A DNA stretch of 64,000 bases from NCBI GenBank assembly GCA_945874145.1, contig CAMCFN010000011.1, forward strand, positions 1-64,000. Reading direction: 5' to 3'. This document shows, one piece after another, positions 54,449 to 62,216 of the stretch. The stretch comes from Akkermansia muciniphila. GTDB lineage: Bacteria; Verrucomicrobiota; Verrucomicrobiia; Limisphaerales; SXTU01. The notes beneath the pieces were generated by a model. It was not told the DNA's origin and did not search any database. It was given only the letters and a program-made list of their open reading frames with translations. Position numbers and translations under genes: made by a program. The first letter of the stretch is position 1, and every line of letters begins with the position of its first letter.

Positions 54449-54506
54449 GGTTGGAAACTAGCTGAAGGCCCGTGCCGCGACAATCGGTGTTTTGCGTATG
54501 GCCTGC

Positions 54507-54559
54507 GTTCACTTGAAACAAATCTGCCGCACGCAGTCCTGAAAGTCCTTCGCGCCGGA
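54507..54559. repeat. 53-bp direct repeat, lpxK-proximal copy
   Basis: This copy is the true 3' end of lpxK (codons for the last 16 residues and the stop). Identical to 53744-53796. Confidence 0.97.
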
Positions 54560-55681
54560 GAGGATTTTAATTTCCACGCGCATGAAGCAGATGGGCAGAT
54601 CGCGGCGGTCAATCTTCGGGAAGCGCACGGCGTCCTTCTGCGTGGTGACGATGATCTCGGCCTGCCGCTTCTTGGCGCGATTGATGGCGTTGAGGACTTC
54701 CTGCTGCGTGAAGCGGTGGTGGTCGGCGAAGCGCTTGGAATAGACGAGTTCCCCACCCTGCTTAACGAGGCTGGCCTCGAAGCTCTCCGGTTGTGCGATG
54801 CCGCTGAAGCTCGCGACCTTCTTGCCCTTGAGGAAGCTCAGGTCCATGCGCTCGCCGGTGAACACGTCCTCGAAGTAGAGCGGGTGGTGGACGCACTCAA
54901 CCACGCTTGCCTTCGGGTTGTGCTTGGCGATGCGGGCGCGGAGGCGCGCGGTGTCGCCGTCGCTCTTGGTGAGGAAGATGACGCTGGCGCGGTCGAGGTG
55001 CGAAGGCGGCTCGCGCAACGTGCCGCGCGGGAGCAGGTGCTCGTTGCCGAAGGGCTGCTGGCAGTCCACGAGCACAATGTCCTTCCGGCGACCGCGCAGG
55101 TTCCAATACTGGTAGCCATCGTCGAGCAGGAGAGTGTCGCAGCCGAACTTCGCGATGGCGTAGCGGCCGGCCTTCACGCGGTCCTTGTCCACGAGCACGA
55201 CCACGTCCTTCAAGTTGCTTGCGAGCATGTAAGGCTCGTCGCCGGCGGTCTCGGAGTTGAGCAGCAGGTTCTTGCCATCCGAGACGATGCGAGGCGGCGT
55301 GGTGTCCTCGCGGAGGAGCAGCTTGTTCAACAGGCGCGGACCAAGCGGGCCGGGGTTGGAGCGATAGCCGCGCGAGAGGATGGCGACCTTACGACCTGCA
55401 TCGGTGAGCTCACGCGCGAACTTCTCGACGACCGGTGTCTTGCCCGTGCCGCCGACGGTGACATTGCCGACGGCGATGACCTGCACGCCGAGCGTGGCGT
55501 CGCGGAGGATGCGGACGTTATAGAGGAAGAGGCGGAGCTTCACGAGGACCGTGAAGACTTTCGAGAGGCCGAGCAACGTGGTGCGCAGCAGTGCGGCGCG
55601 CTTGCCCTTGCGTTGCTCGAAGATGACTTCGAGCACGAAGGTCTCGGCGGTTTCCGTCCAGTTGCGGAGCGTCTCGCGCAT
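54509..55681 (-). CDS. lpxK: Tetraacyldisaccharide 4'-kinase
   Basis: 390 aa, somewhat longer than E. coli LpxK (328). Walker A GNVTVGGTGKTP with the preceding membrane segment (SKVFTVLVKLRLFLYNVRIL), ILSRGYRSNPGPL, the DDGYQYW block, KSDGDTARL and a late IIVTTQKDAVRFP. It phosphorylates the lipid A precursor at the inner membrane. The final 16 codons are duplicated beyond the HNH cassette, so the gene is intact despite the insertion. Confidence 0.96.
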   Translation of the reverse strand: MRETLRNWTETAETFVLEVIFEQRKGKRAALLRTTLLGLSKVFTVLVKLRLFLYNVRILRDATLGVQVIAVGNVTVGGTGKTPVVEKFARELTDAGRKVAILSRGYRSNPGPLGPRLLNKLLLREDTTPPRIVSDGKNLLLNSETAGDEPYMLASNLKDVVVLVDKDRVKAGRYAIAKFGCDTLLLDDGYQYWNLRGRRKDIVLVDCQQPFGNEHLLPRGTLREPPSHLDRASVIFLTKSDGDTARLRARIAKHNPKASVVECVHHPLYFEDVFTGERMDLSFLKGKKVASFSGIAQPESFEASLVKQGGELVYSKRFADHHRFTQQEVLNAINRAKKRQAEIIVTTQKDAVRFPKIDRRDLPICFMRVEIKILSGAKDFQDCVRQICFK

Positions 55682-55777
55682 GTGGGCGCGGATTGTGCCT
55701 GCAAGGGGAAGTCAGGGCAAGGCGGGGAACCAAGGCGGGGAACCAAGGTTCCTCACCGACAATGCTGAACCGTTCCG

Positions 55778-58228
55778 TCACTCCCGCACTGTCGCCTGGA
55801 GCTTCTGCTTCAGCGCGTCCACGGCCTTCGTATGCGCGGCGTTCACGTCGGTGTCGGTGAGCGTCTTGTCGGCGGCGCGGTAGGTGAAGGCGTAGGCGAG
55901 GCTCTTCTGAGCGGCGGGCACGTTCTTGCCCCGGAACACGTCGAACAGCTCCACGCTCTCCAGATTCGCCGGCTTGGCCTGCTTCACGGCGGACAGCACG
56001 GAGTCGTGCGTGGTGGCCTCGGGCACGAGCATCGCCACGTCACGGCGGCTGGCGGGGAACTGCGGGAGCGCCTTGAAGGACTTGCTGCGGTTGCCGCGCG
56101 CGATGAGTTCATCCAGCCGCAATTCGGCGAGGAAGACGGCGTCGCGCAGGTCGTATTGTTTCGCGAGCGCGGGCAGGAGTTGGCCGAGTTCGCCCAGTTG
56201 CACCTTACCACCGAGCGTGACGGCGGCGGATTCGAGGAACAGCGCGGTCGGCTCGGCGCGCTTGCCAAACTGAATGCCGCGCAAGCCGAAGTGCTCCAGC
56301 AGGTCTTCGACAAGTCCCTTGAGGTCCATCGCATCGAACTTCGCGTCGCGGTCGTCGCCGCTCCAGAACGCGAGCGCACGCTGGCCGGTCAGGGCGATGG
56401 CCACGCGGCGTTCCTCCTTCGGCTGGCCGTTCACGTTGGTGAACACGCGACCAATCTCGAACAGCGCCACGTCGTAGTTCTTCCGGTTCAGGTTGTGCCG
56501 GAGCGTATCGAGCAGGCCGGGCAGCAGGCTCGGGCGCAACACGTCCATGTCCGCGCTGAGGGGGTTCGCCAGCTTCATGACTTCGGCTTCGGGCAGGCGG
56601 CAGTTCGCGCCGCTCACGAGCGTCTGGCCTTGCGCTTCATTGAGGCCCAGGCCCGTAAGCAGCCGGCGCACGTCGGCGAGTTGGTCATACACGGCGTCGA
56701 ACGCATTAGTGCCGACTGCACCGCGCGGGGTCGTGCTGGGAATCTTGTCCACACCGTGCAAGCGCGCGATTTCCTCGATGAGGTCCACCTCGCGCTTGAG
56801 ATCCACGCGGAACGAAGGGATGCGGAAGCTAGTGGCGACAGCGCCTTTGTCGTCGTGGCCAAGCTGCGCATGGAATTCCAAGCCGAGGCTTTGCAACATC
56901 TGAACTTGTTTGTCGCCGGGGATTTCCACGCCGAGCAATGCGCCGGTCTTCTCGTGCCGCAGCGAAATCTCCTTCGGCTGGGCGGGGTTCGGATACTCAT
57001 CCACCACGCCGGGGATGATCGTGCCGCCCGCCGTTTCAAGAATGAGCTGCGCCGCACGTTGGCTGGCGTAGTCCGCAATGCTGACATCGCAGCCGCGCTC
57101 GAAGCGGTAGCTGGACTCGCTGCGCAGGCCGAGCGCCTTGCTGGTGCGGCGGACATTTGTTGGGGTGAAGTAAGCACTCTCGATGAGCACGTCCTTCGTG
57201 TCGTCGCGAATTTCGGTGTTCGCACCGCCCATGAGGCCGGCGAGGGCGATGCCCTTCTGTTCGTCGGCGATGAGGAGCATGTCGCTGGTAAGCGTGCGCT
57301 CCTGGTTATCGAGCGTCTTGAACTTCTCCTCTGCGGCAGCGCGACGCACAACGATGGTGGGTTTGCCGTCCGTGCCCTTGGCGATGAGATGGTAATCGAA
57401 CGCGTGCAGCGGCTGGCCGGTTTCGAGCATCACGTAGTTCGTCACGTCCACAACGTTGCTGATGCTGCGGATGCCGACTTTCTCCAGCATGATGCGGAGC
57501 CAGTCGGGGCTCGGGCCAACCTTCACGCCGGTCACGACACGTGCGGTATAGCGCGGACACAGCTCCGGCTCCTGCAGGTTCACCGCGACGAACTTGCCGA
57601 CTTCCCCACTGATTACTGAACACTGATTACTGATTGCTGGCAGCTTCAGAGGATTCCCCGTCAACGCCGCGATCTCCCGCGCGATGCCGATGACGCTGTT
57701 GAGGTCCGGTCGGTTCGGCGTGACTTCGAGGTCATACACCACGTCGCTGCCTGCGCGGCCGAGATGCTCGGCGAAGGGCTGACCGACCTTCGCGTCCGCC
57801 GGCAGGATTATGATGCCATCGCCGTCTTCGCCGAGGCCGAGTTCCTTGTTGGAGCACATCATGCCCTGGCTCACGACGCCGAAGACCTTGCGCTCCTTGA
57901 TGACGAACGGCTCTTTCTCGCCAGCTTTCAGGGGCAGGGCGTAGTTCGGCAGGATGACCGCGACCTTGTCGCCCGGCTGGTGGTTTTGCGCCCCGCAGAT
58001 GATGGTGCGCTCGCCCGTGCCGTCGGCGACGCGGTTGACGGAGAGCTTGTCCGAGCCGGCGACCTTGTCCTTGGCGAGCACCTGCCCAACGACGACGCCC
58101 GCGAACTCGCCGCCGAGCTTCTGCACGCCCTCGACCTCGAGGCCGAGCATGGTAAGCCGCTCCGCGAGTTCCTCGGGCGACCAGTTGAAATCAACGTATT
58201 GCTTGAGCCAGTTCAGGGTGACTTTCAT
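55778..58228 (-). CDS. pheT: Phenylalanyl-tRNA synthetase beta chain
   Basis: 816 aa, family length. Domain order: EMAP/OB-type tRNA-binding region (VGQVLAKDKVAGSDKLSVNR), B3/4 editing domain (LRSESSYRFERGCDVSIADY), B5 (VDLKREVDLIEEIARLHGVD), catalytic-like core (ANPLSADMDVLRPSLLPGLL) and the C-terminal ferredoxin-fold anticodon-binding domain (FPASRRDVAMLVPEATTHDS). It pairs with PheS, encoded 2.5 kb upstream beyond an accessory insertion. A repeat (57607-57637) adds SNQCSVISGE in frame. Confidence 0.97.
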   Translation of the reverse strand: MKVTLNWLKQYVDFNWSPEELAERLTMLGLEVEGVQKLGGEFAGVVVGQVLAKDKVAGSDKLSVNRVADGTGERTIICGAQNHQPGDKVAVILPNYALPLKAGEKEPFVIKERKVFGVVSQGMMCSNKELGLGEDGDGIIILPADAKVGQPFAEHLGRAGSDVVYDLEVTPNRPDLNSVIGIAREIAALTGNPLKLPAISNQCSVISGEVGKFVAVNLQEPELCPRYTARVVTGVKVGPSPDWLRIMLEKVGIRSISNVVDVTNYVMLETGQPLHAFDYHLIAKGTDGKPTIVVRRAAAEEKFKTLDNQERTLTSDMLLIADEQKGIALAGLMGGANTEIRDDTKDVLIESAYFTPTNVRRTSKALGLRSESSYRFERGCDVSIADYASQRAAQLILETAGGTIIPGVVDEYPNPAQPKEISLRHEKTGALLGVEIPGDKQVQMLQSLGLEFHAQLGHDDKGAVATSFRIPSFRVDLKREVDLIEEIARLHGVDKIPSTTPRGAVGTNAFDAVYDQLADVRRLLTGLGLNEAQGQTLVSGANCRLPEAEVMKLANPLSADMDVLRPSLLPGLLDTLRHNLNRKNYDVALFEIGRVFTNVNGQPKEERRVAIALTGQRALAFWSGDDRDAKFDAMDLKGLVEDLLEHFGLRGIQFGKRAEPTALFLESAAVTLGGKVQLGELGQLLPALAKQYDLRDAVFLAELRLDELIARGNRSKSFKALPQFPASRRDVAMLVPEATTHDSVLSAVKQAKPANLESVELFDVFRGKNVPAAQKSLAYAFTYRAADKTLTDTDVNAAHTKAVDALKQKLQATVRE
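57607..57637. repeat. CACTGATTACTGA repeat inside pheT
   Basis: CACTGATTACTGAA followed by CACTGATTACTGATT: two copies of a 14-base word, read in frame as SNQCSVISG between KLPAI and GKFVAVNL of PheT. Confidence 0.85.
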
Positions 58229-58234
58229 GGGAAA

Positions 58235-58951
58235 CTATTCGGTGTAGCCGGGCAGATGATGCTTGGCCCAGTGCTTGAGCGCGCGGTGTTCGCGGGCCTG
58301 GAGTTGACGAATGGCCGCGCCGAGTCGGTCAGCCAGCCGGGTATCGTGTTGGAAAAACTCCATCTCCGCCGTCTTCACCGTGCGGGCACGCTCAATCCAT
58401 TCATCCGCATCCAGCATGTCGGGCGACTCCGCTTCGCGGCAGAACTCGCACTTCAGAAAAGCTTCCAGCACCCGGAGATGCAGCCGGTCCTGCGGGCGTT
58501 CCTTTCGGCGCAACACGGCCAGCTTTTCAGCAAACAAGTCACCCGCGTCGGCCACCCGGAAAATGACCTCTGGCGTGCGCACCTGCCGGGCGTTGCGGGT
58601 CGCCACGCGGGCCGTGAGCTGGACGCCCTCTTCCAGGAAATCCACCTCGATGCCTTGGAACGAAATCGTGTGCGACTCGGCTTTGAACGGAGCGGCAAGG
58701 AGGGCTTCCCCCGCCTGCACGGTCAGACCCATGAAATCAATGTCTTTGCTCAACCACGCCGCGTCTTCTTCGGGGGAAAATGCGGGTGCCGGAAAGTCCG
58801 CGTCAGCCCAGCGTTCGAGCGTTGTGCGATAGAACCAGCAAGCCCCGCCGCCAATGAGCACCCAGCCGGTGAACGCTTCCGGAAACGCGTCTGCGAGCCG
58901 CTTCAAGTGCCGCCGGAAGGCCGGCCAGTCGTTGACTTTTGGCAGAGCCAT
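58235..58951 (-). CDS. Nucleotidyltransferase-fold protein (AbiEii/DUF6036-like)
   Basis: 238 aa. The fold is shown by VLIGGGACWFY (glycine turn), LSKDIDFMG with the metal pair Asp70/Asp72, and IEVDFLEE with Asp104, followed by a helical tail. Related proteins act as toxins that modify tRNA or as abortive-infection enzymes. Its stop is 6 bases before the pheT start, so it is transcribed with pheT. The small protein upstream may control it; this is inference. Confidence 0.8.
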   Translation of the reverse strand: MALPKVNDWPAFRRHLKRLADAFPEAFTGWVLIGGGACWFYRTTLERWADADFPAPAFSPEEDAAWLSKDIDFMGLTVQAGEALLAAPFKAESHTISFQGIEVDFLEEGVQLTARVATRNARQVRTPEVIFRVADAGDLFAEKLAVLRRKERPQDRLHLRVLEAFLKCEFCREAESPDMLDADEWIERARTVKTAEMEFFQHDTRLADRLGAAIRQLQAREHRALKHWAKHHLPGYTE

Positions 58952-58953
58952 GG

Positions 58954-59157
58954 TCAGTCGAGGAACATTACTTTGGTGCGGCGCTTGTGCATCGTGCAGT
59001 CGGCGAACTCGCCGCTCATCTGCCGCAATTCCTCCGGCGTGTAGCGGTTGCCGGGCAACTCCTTCCAGCGTTGCTTGCGCTCGAAGCCGGCGGCGCGCGC
59101 GGCCTCTGCCGCTTCGTCTTTCGGGGGCGGTGGCAACTTGTTGTGGTCCGGGCGCAT
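58954..59157 (-). CDS. Small hydrophilic protein paired with the nucleotidyltransferase
   Basis: 67 aa from ATG 59155-59157, charged: PPPPKDEAAEAARAAGFERK, then RYTPEELRQMSGEFADCTMH. No TM segment. The gene ends 2 bases before the nucleotidyltransferase ATG, an arrangement typical of antitoxin-toxin pairs. I do not recognise the family. Confidence 0.65.
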   Translation of the reverse strand: MRPDHNKLPPPPKDEAAEAARAAGFERKQRWKELPGNRYTPEELRQMSGEFADCTMHKRRTKVMFLD

Positions 59158-59173
59158 GGTGGCTGAAAGTGGA

Positions 59174-59296
59174 CTAGCAGCGGGTGACTTGCACGCACTC
59201 CCCATCGAGGCCGAGCATGGTGAGCCGCTCCGCGAGTTCCTCGGGCGACCAGTTGAAATCAACGTATTGCTTGAGCCAGTTAAGGGTGACTTTCAT
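59174..59296 (-). pseudogene. Relic of the pheT 5' end
   Basis: From its ATG (59294-59296) 92 bases match the start of pheT (58137-58228) with two differences, both synonymous (CTG/CTT and CTT/CTC for Leu). After Gly-Leu-Asp the similarity fades and the frame ends at 40 codons (GECVQVTRC, TAG). It begins 2 bases after the stop of the Mrr gene, the position pheT itself must once have had. Confidence 0.95.
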
Positions 59297-59298
59297 GA

Positions 59299-60165
59299 CT
59301 AAATTGTTTCAAACCAAGGAGCGTCCACGGACACCGATTCAATCATTATGGTCGCAACTCCGAGCCTCAACTCCTTCAATTTGTCAGCCAGCAAATTGCC
59401 GTCCACTAGGTCAATTGGCGGTGCCCCATCGCGAGTCGCTTCCTTAATGGCATCACGGGAGAAAGTTCCGGTCGTGATGAACAATCCCTTGTCGGCACGC
59501 CCCACCATCGCACCACGGAAATCTCGAATCTCGCCTGAACCCACGACGCCCTGCCAGCGTTTGCATTGGAAGACGACATGGAAACTCATGAAACCGTGGA
59601 TTCGAGCAATACCCTTGCCGTCAATGCCACCGTCGCCAGTGCGACCAACGACTTCAATTCGGATGAAACCAGACTCACGCAGAACTCGCTGTATCAGGCG
59701 TTCAAACGCAGCGAGGGAGAGCTTCTTTGTCAGGATGGTATGCAATGCCGACCGCCAGCTTTTTGCCTCTTCAGGTTTCTCTGACTCGGCTTGCTCGCCA
59801 TTGTCTTCTGTCGCTGGTTTCGCCTGCCGCTGCTTGCGGTCGAGTTCGCGGACGAACCGCTGAACCTCTTTGGCATCCACCTCGGAGACAGACTCCGACT
59901 TCTTGGTCAGCGACCAGAGTCCGCGTTGAGGAGTTTCCAGAAATCCAAACTTCTTCAAATAAGTCCGCGCCCACGCCATGCGATACTGAACCTCGGTCTG
60001 ATTGCTCGTCTCCGGGTCGTGAAGGATGCTCAACACGCTTTCTGGGAGCTTTAGATTCTCGGCGACACGTTGATAGATTTCGTCGGTTGAGCCAGAGCCG
60101 CCAAGCTCCCGCAGCGCTTGGAGCACCGGGTTCATCAGCCGGTCGTAAGCTGGAAGTTGGCTCAT
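59299..60165 (-). CDS. Mrr-type restriction endonuclease
   Basis: 288 aa from ATG 60163-60165. Residues 1-95 form a winged-helix Mrr N-terminal domain (LQALRELGGSGSTDEIYQRV, RGLWSLTKKS). A charged linker (about 96-140) leads to the Mrr catalytic domain: Glu155 in AAFERLIQRVL, Asp182 in GRTGDGGIDGKG, and QCK (200-202) in VVFQCKRW, the (D/E)-(D)-QxK nuclease site, then GLFITTGTFSRDA. Mrr enzymes cut methylated or foreign DNA. Its stop lies 2 bases before the pheT relic. Confidence 0.93.
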   Translation of the reverse strand: MSQLPAYDRLMNPVLQALRELGGSGSTDEIYQRVAENLKLPESVLSILHDPETSNQTEVQYRMAWARTYLKKFGFLETPQRGLWSLTKKSESVSEVDAKEVQRFVRELDRKQRQAKPATEDNGEQAESEKPEEAKSWRSALHTILTKKLSLAAFERLIQRVLRESGFIRIEVVGRTGDGGIDGKGIARIHGFMSFHVVFQCKRWQGVVGSGEIRDFRGAMVGRADKGLFITTGTFSRDAIKEATRDGAPPIDLVDGNLLADKLKELRLGVATIMIESVSVDAPWFETI

Positions 60166-60221
60166 GGTGTTTGGATTGGGGCAGACTCCGAGCACTATTC
60201 TCGCAGGAATGTTCGTTCGAC

Positions 60222-60431
60222 TCAGGCGAACACGAGTCGCCCCTTCGGCTCTGGAATTGAGCGCCCCAGCGACTTCGCCGTCTCAATCCACTCCTTGATG
60301 ATGACATCCACGTTTTTCAGCGCGGCGGCACGGGTGGGGCCGTCGGCGGCGCAGCCGGGGAGTTCCGGCACTTCGGCGATAAAGGCGTCGTCGTCCTTGC
60401 TCCAGTAGATGATGACTTCGTATTTGCTCAT
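60222..60431 (-). CDS. hicB: HicB-type antitoxin
   Basis: 69 aa. Single HicB fold: YEVIIYWSKDDDAFIAEVPE, LPGCAADGPTRAAALKNVDV and a helix IIKEWIETAKSLGR. Short form without a C-terminal DNA-binding domain. It follows hicA by one base. It should bind and silence HicA. Confidence 0.9.
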   Translation of the reverse strand: MSKYEVIIYWSKDDDAFIAEVPELPGCAADGPTRAAALKNVDVIIKEWIETAKSLGRSIPEPKGRLVFA

Positions 60432-60432
60432 G

Positions 60433-60684
60433 TCAGTCCTCCGCGAGTTTGTATTTCAGAATCACGCCGCGCACTTGCTTTGCCTGATACGGTTTCGCAT
60501 TCGCGCCGCGCGGCTGCAAGTTCAGGATTTCCTCCACGCCATCGCGGGAGAAGATGCGGTGACTGCCCTTCACTCGCAGAGCGAAACCCAGCCGCCGGAG
60601 CAGATAGCACAGTCCATCGAACGGGATGTTCGCGTCCGACGTGCCGCGCAGCAGCTTGTCGAGGAGTTTGTCGTGCTTGCTCAT
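60433..60684 (-). CDS. hicA: HicA-type mRNA interferase toxin
   Basis: 83 aa. The family motif GSHRIFSRDG with catalytic His42 and the end KPYQAKQVRGVILKYKL are present, after a helix FDGLCYLLRRLGF. It blocks translation by cutting mRNA when HicB is lost. The ATG is separated by one base from the pheS stop, so it is read from the pheS transcript. Confidence 0.9.
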   Translation of the reverse strand: MSKHDKLLDKLLRGTSDANIPFDGLCYLLRRLGFALRVKGSHRIFSRDGVEEILNLQPRGANAKPYQAKQVRGVILKYKLAED

Positions 60685-60685
60685 C

Positions 60686-61690
60686 TCAAAACTGCCTCAG
60701 AAACCGCGCGTCGTTCTCGTAGAAGAGGCGGATGTCCATGATGCCGTAGCGGAGCATGGCGATGCGCTCGATGCCGAAGCCGAACGCCCAGCCGGTCCAG
60801 ACTTCGGGATCGTAGCCGACGTTCTCAAAGACTTGCGGGTGCACCATGCCGCAGCCGGCGATCTCCAGCCAGTCCTTGCCAAGCTTCTTCACGAGCGCGT
60901 TGGTGAAATCAATCTCCAGACTCGGCTCGGTGTAGCTGAAGTAGTGCGGACGGAAGCGGAGCTTAACATCGCTGCCGAGGACGTCCTTGAACACAGCCTC
61001 GACGGTGCCCTTGAGGTCGCTAACGGTGACGTTTTTGTCCACGTAAAGGCCCTCGATTTGGTGGAAGGTCGGGTTGTGCGTGGCGTCGGCGTTGTCGCGA
61101 CGATAAACCCGGCCCGGCACGATGATGCGAATGGGCGGAGGTTGGGACTTCATCACGCGGATTTGCACCGAACTGGTGTGCGTGCGAAGCAGTGGACGTT
61201 TGTCAGAGGCCACGTAGAAAGTGTCCTGCGAGTCGCGTGCCGGATGGTCTGCGGGGGTGTTCAGGGCGTCGAAGCAGTGATACTCGTCCTCAATCTCCGG
61301 GCCATCGGCGACGGCGAAGCCGACTTTGCGGAACGCACGCACGATATCGTCGGTGACTTGTGTGAGCGGGTGGAGCTTGCCGATGGCGCGGCGGCGACCG
61401 GGAAGCGTCCAGTCGGTCGGCTCTTTGGGGAGCGCGGCCTTGAGTTCGAGTTCGCTGCGGCGGGCGGCGAGGGCGGTTTCGAGTTCGATCTTCGCGGCGT
61501 TGATGGCCTTGCCGGCGGCGGGCTTTTCCTCTTTCGGAAGCGTGCCGAGCTGCTTCATCAACGCGGTGAACTTGCCGTCGCCGCCGAGGAACGCGCCCTT
61601 GGTCTGCTCCAATGCGGGCAGGTCGGTGGCGGCGGCGAGGGCGGCGAGCGCCTCGGCTTTCAAGGGATCGAGCTGGGCCAGTAGTGACAT
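60686..61690 (-). CDS. pheS: Phenylalanyl-tRNA synthetase alpha chain
   Basis: 334 aa. N-terminal coiled-coil (about 1-90), then class II catalytic core: motif 2 RPLLRTHTSSVQIRVM, FHQIEGLYVDKNVTVSDLKG, YFSYTEPSLEID and motif 3 GFGIERIAMLRYGI. Charges tRNA-Phe with PheT. In most bacteria pheT follows directly; here five accessory genes or relics come first. Confidence 0.97.
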   Translation of the reverse strand: MSLLAQLDPLKAEALAALAAATDLPALEQTKGAFLGGDGKFTALMKQLGTLPKEEKPAAGKAINAAKIELETALAARRSELELKAALPKEPTDWTLPGRRRAIGKLHPLTQVTDDIVRAFRKVGFAVADGPEIEDEYHCFDALNTPADHPARDSQDTFYVASDKRPLLRTHTSSVQIRVMKSQPPPIRIIVPGRVYRRDNADATHNPTFHQIEGLYVDKNVTVSDLKGTVEAVFKDVLGSDVKLRFRPHYFSYTEPSLEIDFTNALVKKLGKDWLEIAGCGMVHPQVFENVGYDPEVWTGWAFGFGIERIAMLRYGIMDIRLFYENDARFLRQF

Positions 61691-61730
61691 GGGGCGTGAG
61701 AATTCAGGAGTCGGAATTCAGAATCCAGTA

Positions 61731-61766
61731 GAAAGCAAAACGGGCGGCCTTCGAGGGGCCGCCCGT
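61731..61766 (-). terminator. Terminator after rplT
   Basis: Minus strand: ACGGGCGGCC, loop CCTCGA (with A-G edge), GGCCGCCCGT, then TTTGCTTT. It lies 25 bases past the rplT stop and separates ribosomal genes from pheS. Confidence 0.85.
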
Positions 61767-61791
61767 GGGTTGAAACTGATGAGACTAGGGC

Positions 61792-62175
61792 TCAGGCCTT
61801 GGCCAGCGTGGCGGCGGGCTTGGCCGCAAGGGCGGTCTTCGCGGCACTAATCAGCTCGCCAAACGCGGTGGCGTCGGTGGCGGCAAGGTCGGAGAGCACC
61901 TTGCGGTCGAGGCCGATCTTGGCGGCCTTAAGGCCCTCCATGAAGCGGCTGTAGGTGAGGCCGGCGGCACGGGTGGCGGCGTTGATGCGCACCTGCCAGA
62001 GGCGGCGGTAGATGCGCTTTTTGGTCTTGCGGTCGCGGTAGGCGTATTGCCGGCCGTGGTCAACTGCGTCGGCGGCGTAGCGATACAGCTTGGAGCGCTT
62101 CAGGCGGTAGCCCTTGGCGGCGGTTAAGACTTTTTTACGGCGTTTACGGGAAGCGGGGGCGTTAGTTACGCGCAT
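61792..62175 (-). CDS. rplT: 50S ribosomal protein L20
   Basis: 127 aa. VTNAPASRKRRKKVLTAAKG, RLWQVRINAATRAAGLTYSR and FMEGLKAAKIGLDRKVLSDL are L20 signatures; the Ala-rich tail is slightly longer than usual. It folds 23S rRNA early in assembly. Preceded by rpmI, the usual order, but infC is missing upstream. Confidence 0.97.
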   Translation of the reverse strand: MRVTNAPASRKRRKKVLTAAKGYRLKRSKLYRYAADAVDHGRQYAYRDRKTKKRIYRRLWQVRINAATRAAGLTYSRFMEGLKAAKIGLDRKVLSDLAATDATAFGELISAAKTALAAKPAATLAKA

Positions 62176-62216
62176 GGGTCAGGGAGGGTTAAAAGTTATG
62201 GGAAAGCTAAAGAGTC

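Larger units (their letters stand above)
53797..54506. mobile_element. HNH cassette inserted at the lpxK 3' end
   Basis: A 710-bp segment flanked by perfect 53-bp direct repeats that are copies of the lpxK 3' end. It holds exactly two genes, a 74-aa protein and an HNH nuclease, overlapping by ATGA on the minus strand. Removing one repeat plus the segment restores a tight lpxK-pseudopilin overlap. No transposase, no inverted ends. The hexamer GTTCAC of the repeat end recurs at 53809-53814 just inside the left end. Confidence 0.8.
58229..59204. mobile_element. Nucleotidyltransferase cassette inserted at the pheT 5' end
   Basis: About 975 bp that lie between the pheT start and a 92-bp copy of the pheT start (59205-59296). 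It holds two minus-strand genes, a 67-aa protein and a nucleotidyltransferase, 2 bases apart. Removing one copy plus the segment would put the Mrr gene 2 bases in front of pheT. No transposase or inverted ends. Confidence 0.72.

Noticed and set aside
55832-57619. 595-codon plus-strand frame opposite pheT
   Set aside because: Antisense shadow of pheT.
60632-61684. Plus-strand frame opposite pheS
   Set aside because: Antisense shadow; PheS has all class II motifs.
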